The notes under the pieces were generated by a model. It saw only the letters and a program-made list of their open reading frames with translations. It had not been told where the DNA came from and did not search any database. The position numbers were made by a program, and so were the translations under genes. Below, piece after piece: positions 53,353-63,510 of a DNA stretch of 64,000 nt; position 1 is the first letter of the stretch, and each line of letters begins with the position of its first letter. This DNA is from Mycolicibacterium sp. J2 (GTDB lineage Bacteria; Actinomycetota; Actinomycetes; Mycobacteriales; Mycobacteriaceae): NCBI RefSeq assembly GCF_026240945.1, contig NZ_JAPFPY010000003.1, positions 1 to 64,000 of the forward strand, written 5' to 3'.

Positions 53353-53374
53353 CGGTGTGATTTGCATCACACCG
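53353..53374. promoter_or_regulatory. CRP-type binding site
   Basis: A perfect 9-bp inverted repeat around TGTGATTTGCATCACA contains TGTGA-N6-TCACA, the consensus of CRP/FNR regulators. It is centred about 75 bases upstream of the predicted DUF4193 transcription start and about 60 bases before cei. Mycobacteria have CRP and Cmr proteins that recognise this class. Confidence 0.8.
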
Positions 53375-53424
53375 ACTGTCATCGGCTGGGCGGCGGCACC
53401 GGCTGGTGCCTCTAAGGTGCAGGG

Positions 53425-54075
53425 GTGGTCGCTCTCATCACCGACGGCACGGCGTTCGACAAGCACGGTCGCCCGTTCCGCAGACGGAACCATGTACCCA
53501 TCCTGTGCCTGTTCCTGGCGCTGGCCGTAGCCACCGGCGTGGTGTGGGTGATCGCGCTGAACCAGCCCACCGATGTGCACGAGGCAGTGGCCTGCAACGC
53601 GCCCCCACCGGCCACCGACCCGAACGCACCCAAACTCGGTCAGCAGGTGTCACGCGACACCATGACCGACGTGACGCCGGCCAAGCTGGCCGACACCAAG
53701 ATCAAGGTGCTCAATGCCAGCGGGCAAGGCGGCCAGGCCGCCGAGGTGTCCGGCGCGCTGCGCGATCTGGGCTTCGCCCAGCCCACCGCATCCAATGACC
53801 CCATCTACGCCGGCACCCGACTGGAATGCCAGGGTCAGATCCGGTTCGGCCCCGCCGGCCAGGCCGCCGCCGCGGCGGTGTGGCTGGTGGCGCCATGCAC
53901 CGAGCTGTTCCAGGACCAGCGCACCGACAACTCCGTCGACCTCGCCGTGGGCACCGAATTCACGGAGTTCAGCCACAGCGACGATATCGACGCCATGCTG
54001 GCCAGTCTGCGCCCCGACGCCACCCAGCCGCCGGATCCCGCGCTGCTGCGCAAGATCCACAGCGCCGCCTGCTGA
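53425..54075 (+). CDS. cei: Envelope integrity protein Cei (LytR-C domain)
   Basis: Protein of 216 aa with a membrane anchor (about 25-46) and an outside LytR C-terminal domain (KIKVLNASGQGGQAAEVSGALRDLGF). Four cysteines (VACNAPP, LECQ, APCTEL, SAAC) may form disulfides. Known in M. tuberculosis as cell envelope integrity protein. TAAGGT (53413-53418) ends six bases before GTG. Ends one base from the suhB stop. Confidence 0.9.
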   Translation: MVALITDGTAFDKHGRPFRRRNHVPILCLFLALAVATGVVWVIALNQPTDVHEAVACNAPPPATDPNAPKLGQQVSRDTMTDVTPAKLADTKIKVLNASGQGGQAAEVSGALRDLGFAQPTASNDPIYAGTRLECQGQIRFGPAGQAAAAAVWLVAPCTELFQDQRTDNSVDLAVGTEFTEFSHSDDIDAMLASLRPDATQPPDPALLRKIHSAAC

Positions 54076-54909
54076 TCAGCCGGCGCCCAGGGCATCCAGC
54101 GCGGCACCGAGCGAGCCGGCCACCCCCGGCGCGGCCGCATAGAGCATGTCGGGGTCCGGCAGGTGCACGACCGCACCGGCCTCCGTCGCGATGAGCACGC
54201 CGGCCGACCAGTCCCAGACGTGTACGTCGTCCTCGAAGTAGGCGTCCATCTGTCCGGCGGCCACCATGCACAGGTCCAGCGCGCACGAACCGATCCGACG
54301 GATATCGCGAATCTGGGGCAGCAACGCGGCCAGCACCTGAGCCTGACGCGCTCTGCGCTGCGCGTCGTACGAGAAACCGGTGCCCACCAGGGCAAGACTC
54401 AGATCATCGATATCGTTGCAGCGCAACGTCCTTGACTGCCCGCTTCGGGTCACGGTGGCCCCGTGGCCGAGCGCCGCCGAGTACAGCTCGCCGGTGGCCA
54501 CGTTGGCCACCGCGCCGGCGACCGAGGTGCCGTCGATCTGCACACCCACCGACACGGCGTAGTCGGCGATGCCGTAGACGAAGTTCACCGTGCCGTCGAT
54601 CGGGTCGATCACCCAGACCGGGCGCCCCGGTTCGGCCTCCGCCGAACCGCCCTCCTCTTCGCCGAGCACCTGATCGCCGGGCCGCAGCACCGCCAGCCGG
54701 TCCCGGATCAACCGCTCGGTCTCGGTGTCCACGACGGTCACCGGGTCGGTCGGCGTGGTCTTGGAACGCACCGACCCGGCGGCGGTGGCCGCGCTCGCGA
54801 ACACCTCACCGCGGCGGCGGGAGACGAAATCGGCAGCCTCGGTGGCCAGTTGCTCGGCCACGGGCCGCAACGTCAGCGGATCACAGTTGTTGGTTTGCAC
54901 ACCCACCAT
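54076..54909 (-). CDS. suhB: Inositol-1-monophosphatase SuhB
   Basis: Protein of 277 aa. Metal motifs LGEEEGG, VWVIDPIDGTVNFV and WDWSAGVLIATEAGA mark the IMPase family. Dephosphorylates inositol monophosphate for inositol lipids and mycothiol. Divergent to ppgK. Confidence 0.94.
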   Translation of the reverse strand: MVGVQTNNCDPLTLRPVAEQLATEAADFVSRRRGEVFASAATAAGSVRSKTTPTDPVTVVDTETERLIRDRLAVLRPGDQVLGEEEGGSAEAEPGRPVWVIDPIDGTVNFVYGIADYAVSVGVQIDGTSVAGAVANVATGELYSAALGHGATVTRSGQSRTLRCNDIDDLSLALVGTGFSYDAQRRARQAQVLAALLPQIRDIRRIGSCALDLCMVAAGQMDAYFEDDVHVWDWSAGVLIATEAGAVVHLPDPDMLYAAAPGVAGSLGAALDALGAG

Positions 54910-54979
54910 CGCAACACAGCACGTGTCGGGGCACTAATGTGTGTGGCGCGTCGCATCCGCCGTCCTGTGAGGAGCGCTC

Positions 54980-55768
54980 ATGACCGATCCCGAGTCCAGC
55001 ACGCCGCGCCGCGGATTCGGCGTCGACGTCGGCGGCAGCGGTATCAAGGGCGGCGTCGTCGACCTGGACAGCGGCACGCTCATCGGTGAACGGTTCAAGC
55101 TCCCGACGCCACAGCCCTCCACCCCGGAGGCCGTCACCAAGACGGTGGCCGCCGTGGTCCGCGAGTTCGGCTGGACCGGGCCACTCGGGGTCACCTATCC
55201 GGGTGTGGTCACCAACGGGATCGTGCGCACCGCGGCGAACGTCGACAAGGGCTGGATCGGCACCAACGCCGTGGACATCATCAGCACCGAACTGGGCGGT
55301 GCGCCCGTCACGGTGCTCAACGACGCCGACGCCGCCGGGCTCGCCGAGGAACGGTTCGGCGCCGGCAAGGACAAGTCCGGGGTGATCGTGCTGCTGACCT
55401 TCGGCACCGGTATCGGCTCGGCGGTGATCCACAACGGCGTGCTGCTGCCCAACACCGAGTTCGGCCATCTGGAAGTGGGCGGCAAGGAGGCCGAGCACCG
55501 GGCCGCGTCCTCGGTCAAAGAGCGCAAGGAGTGGAGCTACGAGCGCTGGTCGCACGAGGTCACCAAGGTGCTGGTGGCCATCGAGAACGCGATCTGGCCG
55601 GATCTGTTCATCGCCGGCGGCGGTATCAGCCGCAAGGCCGACAAGTGGATTCCCCTGCTGAAGAACCGCACGCCGGTGGTGGCCGCGACACTCCTCAACG
55701 AGGCCGGCATCGTCGGGGCGGCGCTGGCCGCCTCGGCGAGCGCCGACGGCGCCGCGGGCACCGCCTGA
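54980..55768 (+). CDS. ppgK: Polyphosphate/ATP glucokinase PpgK
   Basis: Protein of 262 aa, ROK/hexokinase fold: [16 protein letters not shown] (phosphate 1), [30 protein letters not shown]. Phosphorylates glucose with polyphosphate or ATP. GGAG precedes ATG; TAATGT (54935-54940) is a likely -10. Confidence 0.95.
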   Translation: MTDPESSTPRRGFGVDVGGSGIKGGVVDLDSGTLIGERFKLPTPQPSTPEAVTKTVAAVVREFGWTGPLGVTYPGVVTNGIVRTAANVDKGWIGTNAVDIISTELGGAPVTVLNDADAAGLAEERFGAGKDKSGVIVLLTFGTGIGSAVIHNGVLLPNTEFGHLEVGGKEAEHRAASSVKERKEWSYERWSHEVTKVLVAIENAIWPDLFIAGGGISRKADKWIPLLKNRTPVVAATLLNEAGIVGAALAASASADGAAGTA

Positions 55769-55837
55769 TCGATCGCCGGCGACGCGCGCGAACGGGCCGA
55801 ATTTGCCGCACGGCACAGCCTTATCTCACACTGTCGT

Positions 55838-55843
55838 TACAAT
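55838..55843 (+). promoter_or_regulatory. Possible -10 box upstream of sigA
   Basis: TACAAT lies 131 bases before the sigA GTG; no convincing -35 is at the proper distance. The 200-base gap after ppgK otherwise shows no gene. Confidence 0.3.
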
Positions 55844-55974
55844 GGTCAACGGCGGCCGCCTACCGAAATAGCGGCGGGTTTCCGAGCAGAGATCATCGCC
55901 AATATTCGACACAGCCGACGCTTTCCGGTGGTGCATGCGTGCGCACCGGGATCCGCAAGACCGAAAGGGTGTAC

Positions 55975-57393
55975 GTGGCAGCGACAAAAGCAAGCCCGGC
56001 AACCGACGAGCCGGTGAAGCGCACCGCCGCCAAGACTCCTGCGAAGAAGGCTCCCGCCAAGGCCACCGCCGCCAAGGCGCCGGCCAAGCGGGCCACCAAG
56101 GCCCCGGCCAAGAAGGCCGCCGCAAAGGCGGCGGGCAAGGCCGATATCGATCCCGATGCCGTAGACCTCGGGGACGACCTGGAGGCCGACGACATCGACG
56201 TGGAGCCCGGTGACGATCTCGAGGTCGACGACGTCGTCCTCGATGACGACCTGGAGGCCGACGCCGAGGACGAGAGCGACGACACCGAGCCTGACGACGA
56301 GGAGGCCGAGGTCGTCGAGGGCGCCGCCGACGCCAAGCCTGCCGCCAAGGCCGCCGAGGCCGACGAGGAGCACCCCGAACCGTCCGAGAAGGACAAGGCC
56401 TCCGGTGACTTCGTCTGGGACGAGGAAGAGTCCGAGGCCCTGCGCCAGGCCCGCAAGGACGCCGAACTCACCGCATCGGCCGACTCGGTCCGCGCGTACC
56501 TGAAGCAGATCGGCAAGGTCGCCCTGCTCAACGCCGAGGAAGAGGTCGAGCTCGCCAAGCGCATCGAGGCGGGCCTGTACTGCACCCAGTTGATGCTCGA
56601 ACTCGCCGAGAAGGGCGAGAAGCTGACCACCGCCCAGCGCCGCGACTACCAGTGGATCTGCCGCGACGGTGACCGCGCCAAGAACCATCTGCTGGAGGCC
56701 AACCTTCGTCTGGTGGTGTCGCTGGCCAAGCGCTACACCGGCCGCGGCATGGCCTTCCTCGACCTGATCCAGGAGGGCAACCTGGGTCTGATCCGTGCGG
56801 TGGAGAAGTTCGACTACACCAAGGGTTACAAGTTCTCCACCTACGCCACCTGGTGGATCCGCCAGGCCATCACCCGCGCCATGGCCGACCAGGCCCGCAC
56901 CATCCGTATCCCGGTGCACATGGTCGAGGTCATCAACAAGCTGGGCCGCATCCAGCGTGAGCTGCTGCAGGACCTGGGCCGCGAGCCCACGCCCGAAGAG
57001 CTGGCCAAGGAAATGGACATCACGCCGGAGAAGGTGCTGGAGATCCAGCAGTACGCGCGTGAGCCCATCTCGCTGGACCAGACCATCGGCGACGAGGGCG
57101 ACAGCCAACTCGGCGACTTCATCGAAGATTCCGAAGCCGTCGTGGCCGTCGACGCCGTCTCCTTCACGCTGCTGCAGGACCAGCTGCAGTCGGTCCTGGA
57201 GACGCTGTCCGAGCGCGAGGCAGGTGTGGTCCGGCTGCGCTTCGGCCTGACCGACGGGCAGCCGCGCACCCTCGACGAGATCGGCCAGGTCTACGGGGTC
57301 ACCCGTGAGCGGATCCGGCAGATCGAGTCGAAGACCATGAGCAAGCTGCGCCACCCCAGCCGTTCTCAGGTGCTGCGCGACTACCTGGACTAG
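55975..57393 (+). CDS. sigA: Primary sigma factor SigA (RpoD)
   Basis: Protein of 472 aa, 55 or so residues shorter than in M. tuberculosis, all in the N-terminus. Residues 10-55 are Lys/Ala/Pro repeats ([11 protein letters not shown] type), 56-130 strongly acidic, and from about 135 the housekeeping sigma core begins: [18 protein letters not shown] (1.2), region 2 [20 protein letters not shown], region 3, and region 4 [26 protein letters not shown] 55975 gives the V-A-A-T-K-A-S start seen in relatives. Confidence 0.97.
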   Translation: MAATKASPATDEPVKRTAAKTPAKKAPAKATAAKAPAKRATKAPAKKAAAKAAGKADIDPDAVDLGDDLEADDIDVEPGDDLEVDDVVLDDDLEADAEDESDDTEPDDEEAEVVEGAADAKPAAKAAEADEEHPEPSEKDKASGDFVWDEEESEALRQARKDAELTASADSVRAYLKQIGKVALLNAEEEVELAKRIEAGLYCTQLMLELAEKGEKLTTAQRRDYQWICRDGDRAKNHLLEANLRLVVSLAKRYTGRGMAFLDLIQEGNLGLIRAVEKFDYTKGYKFSTYATWWIRQAITRAMADQARTIRIPVHMVEVINKLGRIQRELLQDLGREPTPEELAKEMDITPEKVLEIQQYAREPISLDQTIGDEGDSQLGDFIEDSEAVVAVDAVSFTLLQDQLQSVLETLSEREAGVVRLRFGLTDGQPRTLDEIGQVYGVTRERIRQIESKTMSKLRHPSRSQVLRDYLD

Positions 57394-57411
57394 GGCGTCG
57401 CCGGCACCGGC

Positions 57412-57804
57412 CTAGTGGGTGGCGTGCTGTTTGGAACCGTAGACGCGCTCCATCAACGCGGTGTCGGTGTACACCTGGACCCGGGCGGTCTTACCGTCGC
57501 GAATCGTGAAGACGTCGGCGTCGCTTCCCTTTTCGTCGCCAACGGCGACCTCGGTGAGCGCGACGACGGTGTCCCCGTCGGCAACCAGCCGGTTCAGGGT
57601 GACCGACACGTTCTTCTCGGCCAGGCGGGCCAGGTACTGCCCCAGTTCACCCTTGCCGTGATACGTGCCGCTGATGGTGCTGTTGCCGGGCTGTACCCAT
57701 TCGACATTGTCGTCGAACAACGCCATCACGGTGTCGATGTCGCCCTTGGTGAACGCCTCGTAGCCCCGGGTGACGAGATCGATGTTGTCCTGTTGCTCTG
57801 ACAT
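57412..57804 (-). CDS. SnoaL-like / NTF2-fold protein
   Basis: Protein of 130 aa of the ketosteroid-isomerase-like family: VTRGYEAFTKGDIDTVMALFDDNVEWVQPG, then GKGELGQYLARL and VADGDTVVALTEV. ATG 57804 follows GGAAGGGA. Convergent with sigA. Function unknown. Confidence 0.82.
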   Translation of the reverse strand: MSEQQDNIDLVTRGYEAFTKGDIDTVMALFDDNVEWVQPGNSTISGTYHGKGELGQYLARLAEKNVSVTLNRLVADGDTVVALTEVAVGDEKGSDADVFTIRDGKTARVQVYTDTALMERVYGSKQHATH

Positions 57805-58000
57805 GTGCTGTTCCCTTCCGCACCGATCCGATATTCGGCCGTGGCGGGTGTAGCCGGTTCGGGAAGTCACGCAACGTCGGCTCTCGGATCAGACAGACCG
57901 TCCACGCACCACATCGAATGTAAGTCCGTGCCCAAGGGATGTACAGGCACAGATCCACCGGTCATTGCCGAGTGAACAACATGACGCCGAGTCCGACCGG

Positions 58001-61000
58001 TCAGACGTCGAAAACCGTCTGACCGCCGCCACCGCCGACATAGGAGACGTAGATCGGCCCCAAGTCGAAAGGCATGTAGCCGGAGTTCATATAGGAGTCC
58101 GAGGTCACGGTGGGACTGTTCGATGCGGTCGTCGTGTAGGAATACAGCAGCGTTCGTCCGTCGCTGGTGTACACGCTGATGATCGTGCCGACCGGAACCG
58201 TCGACGCACCGCCGACCAACCAGGACGGAATGGTGCCGTAGACCCCACCGGAGTCGAGCACCGTCGTCACCTGCCGGATGGTGCCGCTGCCGACCTGGAC
58301 CCGCACCGAGGTCCATGGCGAGCCGGTCAGCGTCACCAGCGCGGCCAACGGGTTGGGTCCGAATTCCAGCAGACCATTCTGTTCGTCGATGAGTACGCCG
58401 TAGTTCAGGTCGCCCGAGAGTGCCGAGATCACCGAACTCGGTCCGGGCCCATACGAATTCGGCCCGATGCCCAGGATCCCGACGACACCGTCCCGGGCGG
58501 CGAAGGATGCGAAGGCCGACTGTGAGGCGGAGCTGACGATATCGACCGAGGTGGGTCCGGACACGATTCCGTTACCGAAATCCACTGTGGTCGTGTAGGT
58601 GTCGAAGGAAGGTGTAGCTCAGGCCGCCCGAGTATCCGCTGGCCCCGGATCCGGTGGAGACGCCGAGATCCTGTTGTGTTCCCACGTATTTCGATGTGAT
58701 CACCAGGCCCACGGATCCGGTGTCGACCAGCACGGGAACCCGGGCCCCGCCGTTGACGGACACGTAGACCACCGGCTCGGTCCCGTACACCATCTTCAGC
58801 GCGACGGACGCGTTGACCTGGCCTGCGACGGGCACCGTCACGGTTTGCGACGTCGTGGCCAACCCGTTGGTGGCGATGATGGTGAAAGTGTCGGTGGTAT
58901 CGGTGGCTGCGGCGGCCAGCCGTGCCGCGGCGGTCGGGGTGTAGGTGAACACACCCGCCGAGGTGGCCGTCACCGTGCCGTCGGCCGGCGCGGTGATCAC
59001 CTTGTAGGTCAACGCTTTCCCCGACGGGTCGAGGAAGGTGACGGACCCGGTGACCACACCTGTCCTGGCATCGGGCGAACCGACCGTCATATTCGTCAGC
59101 ACCGGGGTGTCGACCCCGCTGCGGACCGACACCACCGACACCGTGTCGGCGCCGTCGGAGGCGTAGAGGCCGCCATCGAGTCCGGTCGCCAGCGCGTCGA
59201 CCGCGACCCGGAGTTTGGTGGTGATCACCGAATTGTTGCTGGTCGAGATCATCGAGATGGCATCGGCGCCGGTGTCGGCGACATAGAGCGCACTGCCGTC
59301 GGGACTCACGGCCAGCCCGACGGGCGCGTTGCCGACCTTCAGCGTCATGGTGACGGCCCGGGTGGCGGTGTTGATCTTCGTGACCGTGCCCGAGCCCGCG
59401 TTGGCGACATAGAGCCGGCTACCGTCGAGTTTCAGTGCCAGTCCCGATGGCGTGCTGCCCACCCGGATGGTCTTGGTCACCGCCCCGGTGGCGGTGTTGA
59501 CCACGGACACGGTATTGGAACCGGCGTTGGCGACATACAGGGTGGCGCCGTCGGAACTGACCAACAATGCCGAGGGATTACGTCCGACAGTGATGGTTCC
59601 CGTGACGGTGTCGGTCGCGGTATCGATGACCGACACCACGTCGGAGGCCCGGTCCGCGACATAGACCTTGCTGCCGCTGGGATTGATCGCCTCGGCGCCC
59701 GGTGCGCCGCCGACGGGAATCGTGGTGGCGATCGCCCCGCTGATCGCCGACACCGTCCCGGCGGTCGCGTCGGAGACGTACACGGTCTTGCCGTCGGGGC
59801 TCACCGCACCGGTCAGGGCACCTGGCGCACCGGCTTTGTCGACCGAACCGGTGACCGCGAGCACGGCGGGCGCCACGGTGACGGTGACCGTCTCGGTGGT
59901 CGAGGTGATCGAGTTGGCCGCGGTGACGGTGAATTTGTCGGTCACCGGTTTCGTCGACACACCGGCCGCCAGGCGGGCGGCCGCGGACGGGGTGTAGACG
60001 AACTCACCGGTGGCCGCGTCGACGGTGACCGTCCCCTTGGCCGTGGCCTTGGTCACCGTATACGTCAGCGGCAGTTGGGCATACGGCTCGATGAATTCGA
60101 CTGCGCCGTCGACGGTTCCGGTGGCGTCGGCGGCGTTCACGGTGGGGGTCGCCGCGACCGGCCGGTCCCCCAGCGGGGCCACCGACACGGTGACGGTCTT
60201 GGCGGTGACGCCACCGTGGCCGTCGTCGACGGCGACGGTGAACGTGTCGTGCTTGTCGGCGGTGGTGGCACCCTTGGCCGCCGCGGCCAGCCGCGCGTCC
60301 ACGGTTGGGGTGTAGCTGTACGCGCCGGTGCTCGCATCGACGGTGAGCGTCCCCTTCGCGGCAGCCGTGGTCACGCTGTAGGCCAGGGCGTCGCGGTCGG
60401 CGTCGGTGGCGGTGATCCGGCCGGCGACCACACCTGTCGTCGCGTTCGGGCTGCCCACGCTGACCGTCACCGCCGGCGCACTGTTCTTCGGGGCCACCGG
60501 AACGTCGATGGCGGTGGCGGTCGTCCCGCCGTGGCCGTCGGTGACGCTGACCGTGACGGTGGCGGACCGGTCGGCATCGGTGGCGGTGTCGGACGCAGCG
60601 GCGTGGCGGGCGGCCGCTGACGGGGTGTAGCTGAACGCGCCGGTGCCGGTATTGACGGTCACGGTGCCCTTGGTCGCGGTGGCGCTGTAGGTGAGTTTGT
60701 CGTTGTCGGCGTCGGTGGCGGTCGCCGAGCCGGTGACCACCCCGGTGGCACTGTTGGCCGTGATCACCGTCGGCGCGGTGAACACCGGGGCCGCGTCGAC
60801 GACGGCCGGAGCGCTGACGGTGGTGGCGGCCGCGGGCGGGTGGACCGTCCCGAGCTGGCGGCGCGCCACCGCCGCGAGCACCCACAGCACCGGTGTGTCC
60901 ACCGGCCCGCCACCGCCGGTACCGCTGGCCGACCACGGCGACACCAGCGCACGCACGACGGCGCCGATGGCCCGGGTGACATTGGCGACCACCTGCGGTG

Positions 61001-61478
61001 CGAACGAATTCACCTGCCGCACCGGAACTTCGGTGGGGGCGGCGGCCGGGACGGGTCGCGGCGATGCGGCGACTCCCGGGTCGGCGGCGGCCTCGGAGGT
61101 GCGGCTGCTCGCCCGGTGCACGGGCGGCGTCGCCTGCTTCCGCAGTTCGTCGGTCCCCGGGGCCGGCTTCGCGCTCACGGCCGCGTCGTATGTGGTGCTG
61201 TCCGGGTGCGCGGGCCGGTGCGGCTTCTTCGGTGAGCTCGGCAGAACCAGGCTTTTCGGGAGACTCAGGACGGGCAGATGCCACACGTGGGCGGGGGTGG
61301 TTGCCGCCGCGGGGGTCGAACCCGACTCCGTGCCCGCGCTGGAGGTCGTCGACGATGCGGTCGTCTCGTCGGCATGGGCAAGCGCCGGACCGCCGGCCAG
61401 CGCCGCGCCCATCCCCAACGTGACGGCGCCGGCGCCGAGCCAGGCGAACGGCTCGCGGTGGCGTGCTCGACGCGTCAT
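58001..61478 (-). pseudogene. Giant secreted adhesin / PecA-like aspartic protease, frameshifted
   Basis: If a 4-bp tandem duplication at 58604-58611 is removed, the frame is open for 1157 residues. Order: signal region (about 1-37), Thr/Ser/Pro linker to about 230, three cadherin-like repeats (231-330, 331-436, 437-540) with DGHGG motifs, a six-bladed YVTN propeller (541-795), a fourth repeat (796-886), and a PecA-type aspartic protease (890-1157) with Asp919 in VDTGS and Asp1074 in LDSGG. As given, the protein ends after residue 957 plus 15 frameshifted residues, losing the second catalytic Asp. GGAGGAG precedes ATG 61478. It likely faced outside the cell. Confidence 0.85.
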
Positions 61479-61626
61479 CGACTCCTCCTCAAGCTGAATC
61501 GACTTGGGAGGAGAACCCAAATCTGCGGCGGTGGCTCGCAGAATTATCGCCGCCGACCGCGGCCGACAACGGTATCGCGGCGCCGACTCCCAGCAAACTG
61601 ACAGCTTCGGGCGGGCTCGGCCCGGG

Positions 61627-62421
61627 TCAACGCACCACCACCGAGCTCGGTTCCCTGGGCGCCCCCAGCATGTCGCGGTGTGACGGCGGCTGACGGCCGT
61701 CATCGTCGGTGATGCCGTAGTGCATGGCCAACTCGGCACCGATCACGGTGTGCCCACTGCGGCCGGCCAGCTCGGGATCGTCGAACAAGGCGTCGATCAG
61801 GCGACCGGTGAATTCCGGTGTCTCGGCATGCCGCGCAGTCTCGGCCAGCGCGTCGGGATGCCCGGCGAACGCGGCACGCAGCCGGTCGGTGAGCAGGATT
61901 CCCATCCAGATCGACACACACGCCACCGACGTGCCGCGGAAGTCGACGGCCATATCGGCGGCCATCTTGTCGATCCCGGCCTTCTGCGCCCCGTACGCGG
62001 GACCGTGCATGTAGCACACCGAACCGGGCGACGAGGTGAACGCGATCAGCCCGCGCGGCCGGCGCAGCAGCAACGGTGCGGCATGCCAGGACGCCACATA
62101 CGCCGAACGCAGCCCGACATCGAGCACATCACCGAGTGCGATCGGCTTCTGCCAGAACGGTTTCGAACCGGTGAGCTCGTCGTGCACCACGGCGGCGTTG
62201 TTCACCAGCAGATCCAACCCACCCTCGTCGGCGTCGATCCGCGCGAACAGCGCGGCCACGGCCTCGTCGTCGGCATGGTCTACCCGGACCGCGACACCGC
62301 CGGGCGGGGCCTCGGCGATGGTCCGGCCGGTCGCATACACCCGCCAGCCGCGGGCGCCGAGCGCGCCGGCGATACCGAGACCGGCACCCTTGCTGGCACC
62401 CGTGACCACCGCGACCCGCAC
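61627..62421 (-). CDS. Short-chain dehydrogenase/reductase
   Basis: Protein of 264 aa. Cofactor TGASKGAGLGIA, VNNAA, catalytic Ser in AFTSSPGS and YGAQK pair typical of SDR. TAGGTT (62428-62433) ends six bases before GTG. Divergent with the RidA gene. Substrate unknown. Confidence 0.88.
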   Translation of the reverse strand: MRVAVVTGASKGAGLGIAGALGARGWRVYATGRTIAEAPPGGVAVRVDHADDEAVAALFARIDADEGGLDLLVNNAAVVHDELTGSKPFWQKPIALGDVLDVGLRSAYVASWHAAPLLLRRPRGLIAFTSSPGSVCYMHGPAYGAQKAGIDKMAADMAVDFRGTSVACVSIWMGILLTDRLRAAFAGHPDALAETARHAETPEFTGRLIDALFDDPELAGRSGHTVIGAELAMHYGITDDDGRQPPSHRDMLGAPREPSSVVVR

Positions 62422-62426
62422 TCCCC

Positions 62427-62433
62427 TAACCTA
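62427..62433. promoter_or_regulatory. Shared -10 of divergent SDR and RidA genes
   Basis: TAACCTA contains TAACCT for the plus strand (62427-62432) and TAGGTT for the minus strand (62428-62433). The start codons are 19 bases apart (62421 and 62440), six and seven bases from the boxes; both transcripts should be leaderless. Confidence 0.7.
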
Positions 62434-62439
62434 GACGCC

Positions 62440-62811
62440 GTGCCAGACTCGCGGATCAATATCGCCTCCGGATCGGAATTCGAAGCCACGGTTGGCTATT
62501 CGCGCGCGGTGCGGATCGGCGATCACGTGGCGGTGTCCGGGACCACCGCCCCAGGGCAGTCGCCCGCCGAGCAGACCCGCGCGGCGCTGCGTCGGATCGA
62601 GGCGGCCCTGAGCGAAGCCGGCGCCGCCCTGTCGGACGTGGTACGGACCCGGATGTTCGTCACCGATATCTCCCGCTGGCAGGAGATCGGCGCCGTGCAC
62701 GACGAGTTCTTCGGCGACATCCGGCCGGTGACGACGATGGTGGAGGTGAGTGCGCTCATCGCGCCGGAACTGCTCGTCGAGATCGAAGCCGACGCCTACC
62801 TGGGCGGCTGA
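62440..62811 (+). CDS. RidA family protein
   Basis: Protein of 123 aa: VAVSGTTAPG, TRAALRRIEAALSEAGAALSDVVRTRMFVTDIS and PEDLLVEIEAD-like end (APELLVEIEADAYLG) are RidA/YjgF motifs. The usual Arg in TRMFV is present. RidA enzymes hydrolyse reactive enamines and imines. GTG 62440 leaderless. Confidence 0.88.
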   Translation: MPDSRINIASGSEFEATVGYSRAVRIGDHVAVSGTTAPGQSPAEQTRAALRRIEAALSEAGAALSDVVRTRMFVTDISRWQEIGAVHDEFFGDIRPVTTMVEVSALIAPELLVEIEADAYLGG

Positions 62812-63166
62812 GCGCTCCACGGGGCAAACCGCCCGTCATCGCCAGGCAGATAACTCGTGACACTCGTCACAGCGGCCACCGGCAACGGACCGTAAAGGTG
62901 CGGGAACAGCATCGATTCCGGATCGGTCAGCACCCCGGGTTCCCAGCGCACGGGGTCGGTCAGTTTGCTCGGATCGATCATCAGCAACACCAGGTCGGTG
63001 CGTCCGGCGTACAGCCGGTTGGCGGGCAGATGAACCTGTTCAGGGGCCGAGAGGTGGACGAAGCCGACGTCGCGAGTGAGGCCGGGCGGTGTTCGCCCGC
63101 ACCTTGGGCGGCCAGCCATTCCTGGGACGCGCACATATGGACGAGCACCTCGGAGTCGCGGATCAT
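62796..63166 (-). pseudogene. DUF952 protein, frameshifted
   Basis: The two frames join: MIRDSEVLVHMCASQEWLA at the N-terminus and DVGFVHLSAPEQVHLPANRLY after one base is missing near 63072-63074. With that base restored the product is 123 aa, the usual DUF952 length. Either a pseudogene or a sequencing error. Overlaps the convergent RidA gene by 16 bases. Confidence 0.8.
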
Positions 63167-63301
63167 GCGCCCAGCGTGCCCGCCCCGCAACGGGAGCGCG
63201 CCGTGAGACACGACACACCGGTGAACCGTGGGGGAACAAGGCCGGAACCTCATACGTCTGACACAGTAGAAGCACGCATCAAGCTGAACGGAGGACGTGC
63301 C

Positions 63302-63493
63302 GTGAACGCAATCCTGACCAGTCCGGAACTGACCCGGGCCGATCGCTGCGACCGCTGCGGTGCGGCGGCGCAAGTGCGCGCCACCCTCCCCTCGGGCGCG
63401 GAACTCCTGTTCTGCCAGCACCATGCCAACGAGCACGAAGCCAAGTTGATAGAGCTGGCCGCGGTGCTGGAGGTCAAGCCGGTCGACGCGTAG
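63302..63493 (+). CDS. Small zinc-ribbon-like protein (DUF7455)
   Basis: Protein of 63 aa with CDRCGAAAQVRATLPSGAELLFCQHHANEH, a CxxC plus CxxH pattern likely binding zinc. GTG 63302 with GGAGGA six bases before. I recall this as a small actinobacterial family; function unknown. Confidence 0.8.
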   Translation: MNAILTSPELTRADRCDRCGAAAQVRATLPSGAELLFCQHHANEHEAKLIELAAVLEVKPVDA

Positions 63494-63510
63494 GGAATGC
63501 TGGACTGGTC

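Noticed and set aside
58599..60620. Plus-strand open frame of 673 codons opposite the PecA-like gene
   Set aside because: It repeats short Gly/Arg/His units that mirror the Thr/Val/Ala-rich repeats of the real gene; no fold or start signal.
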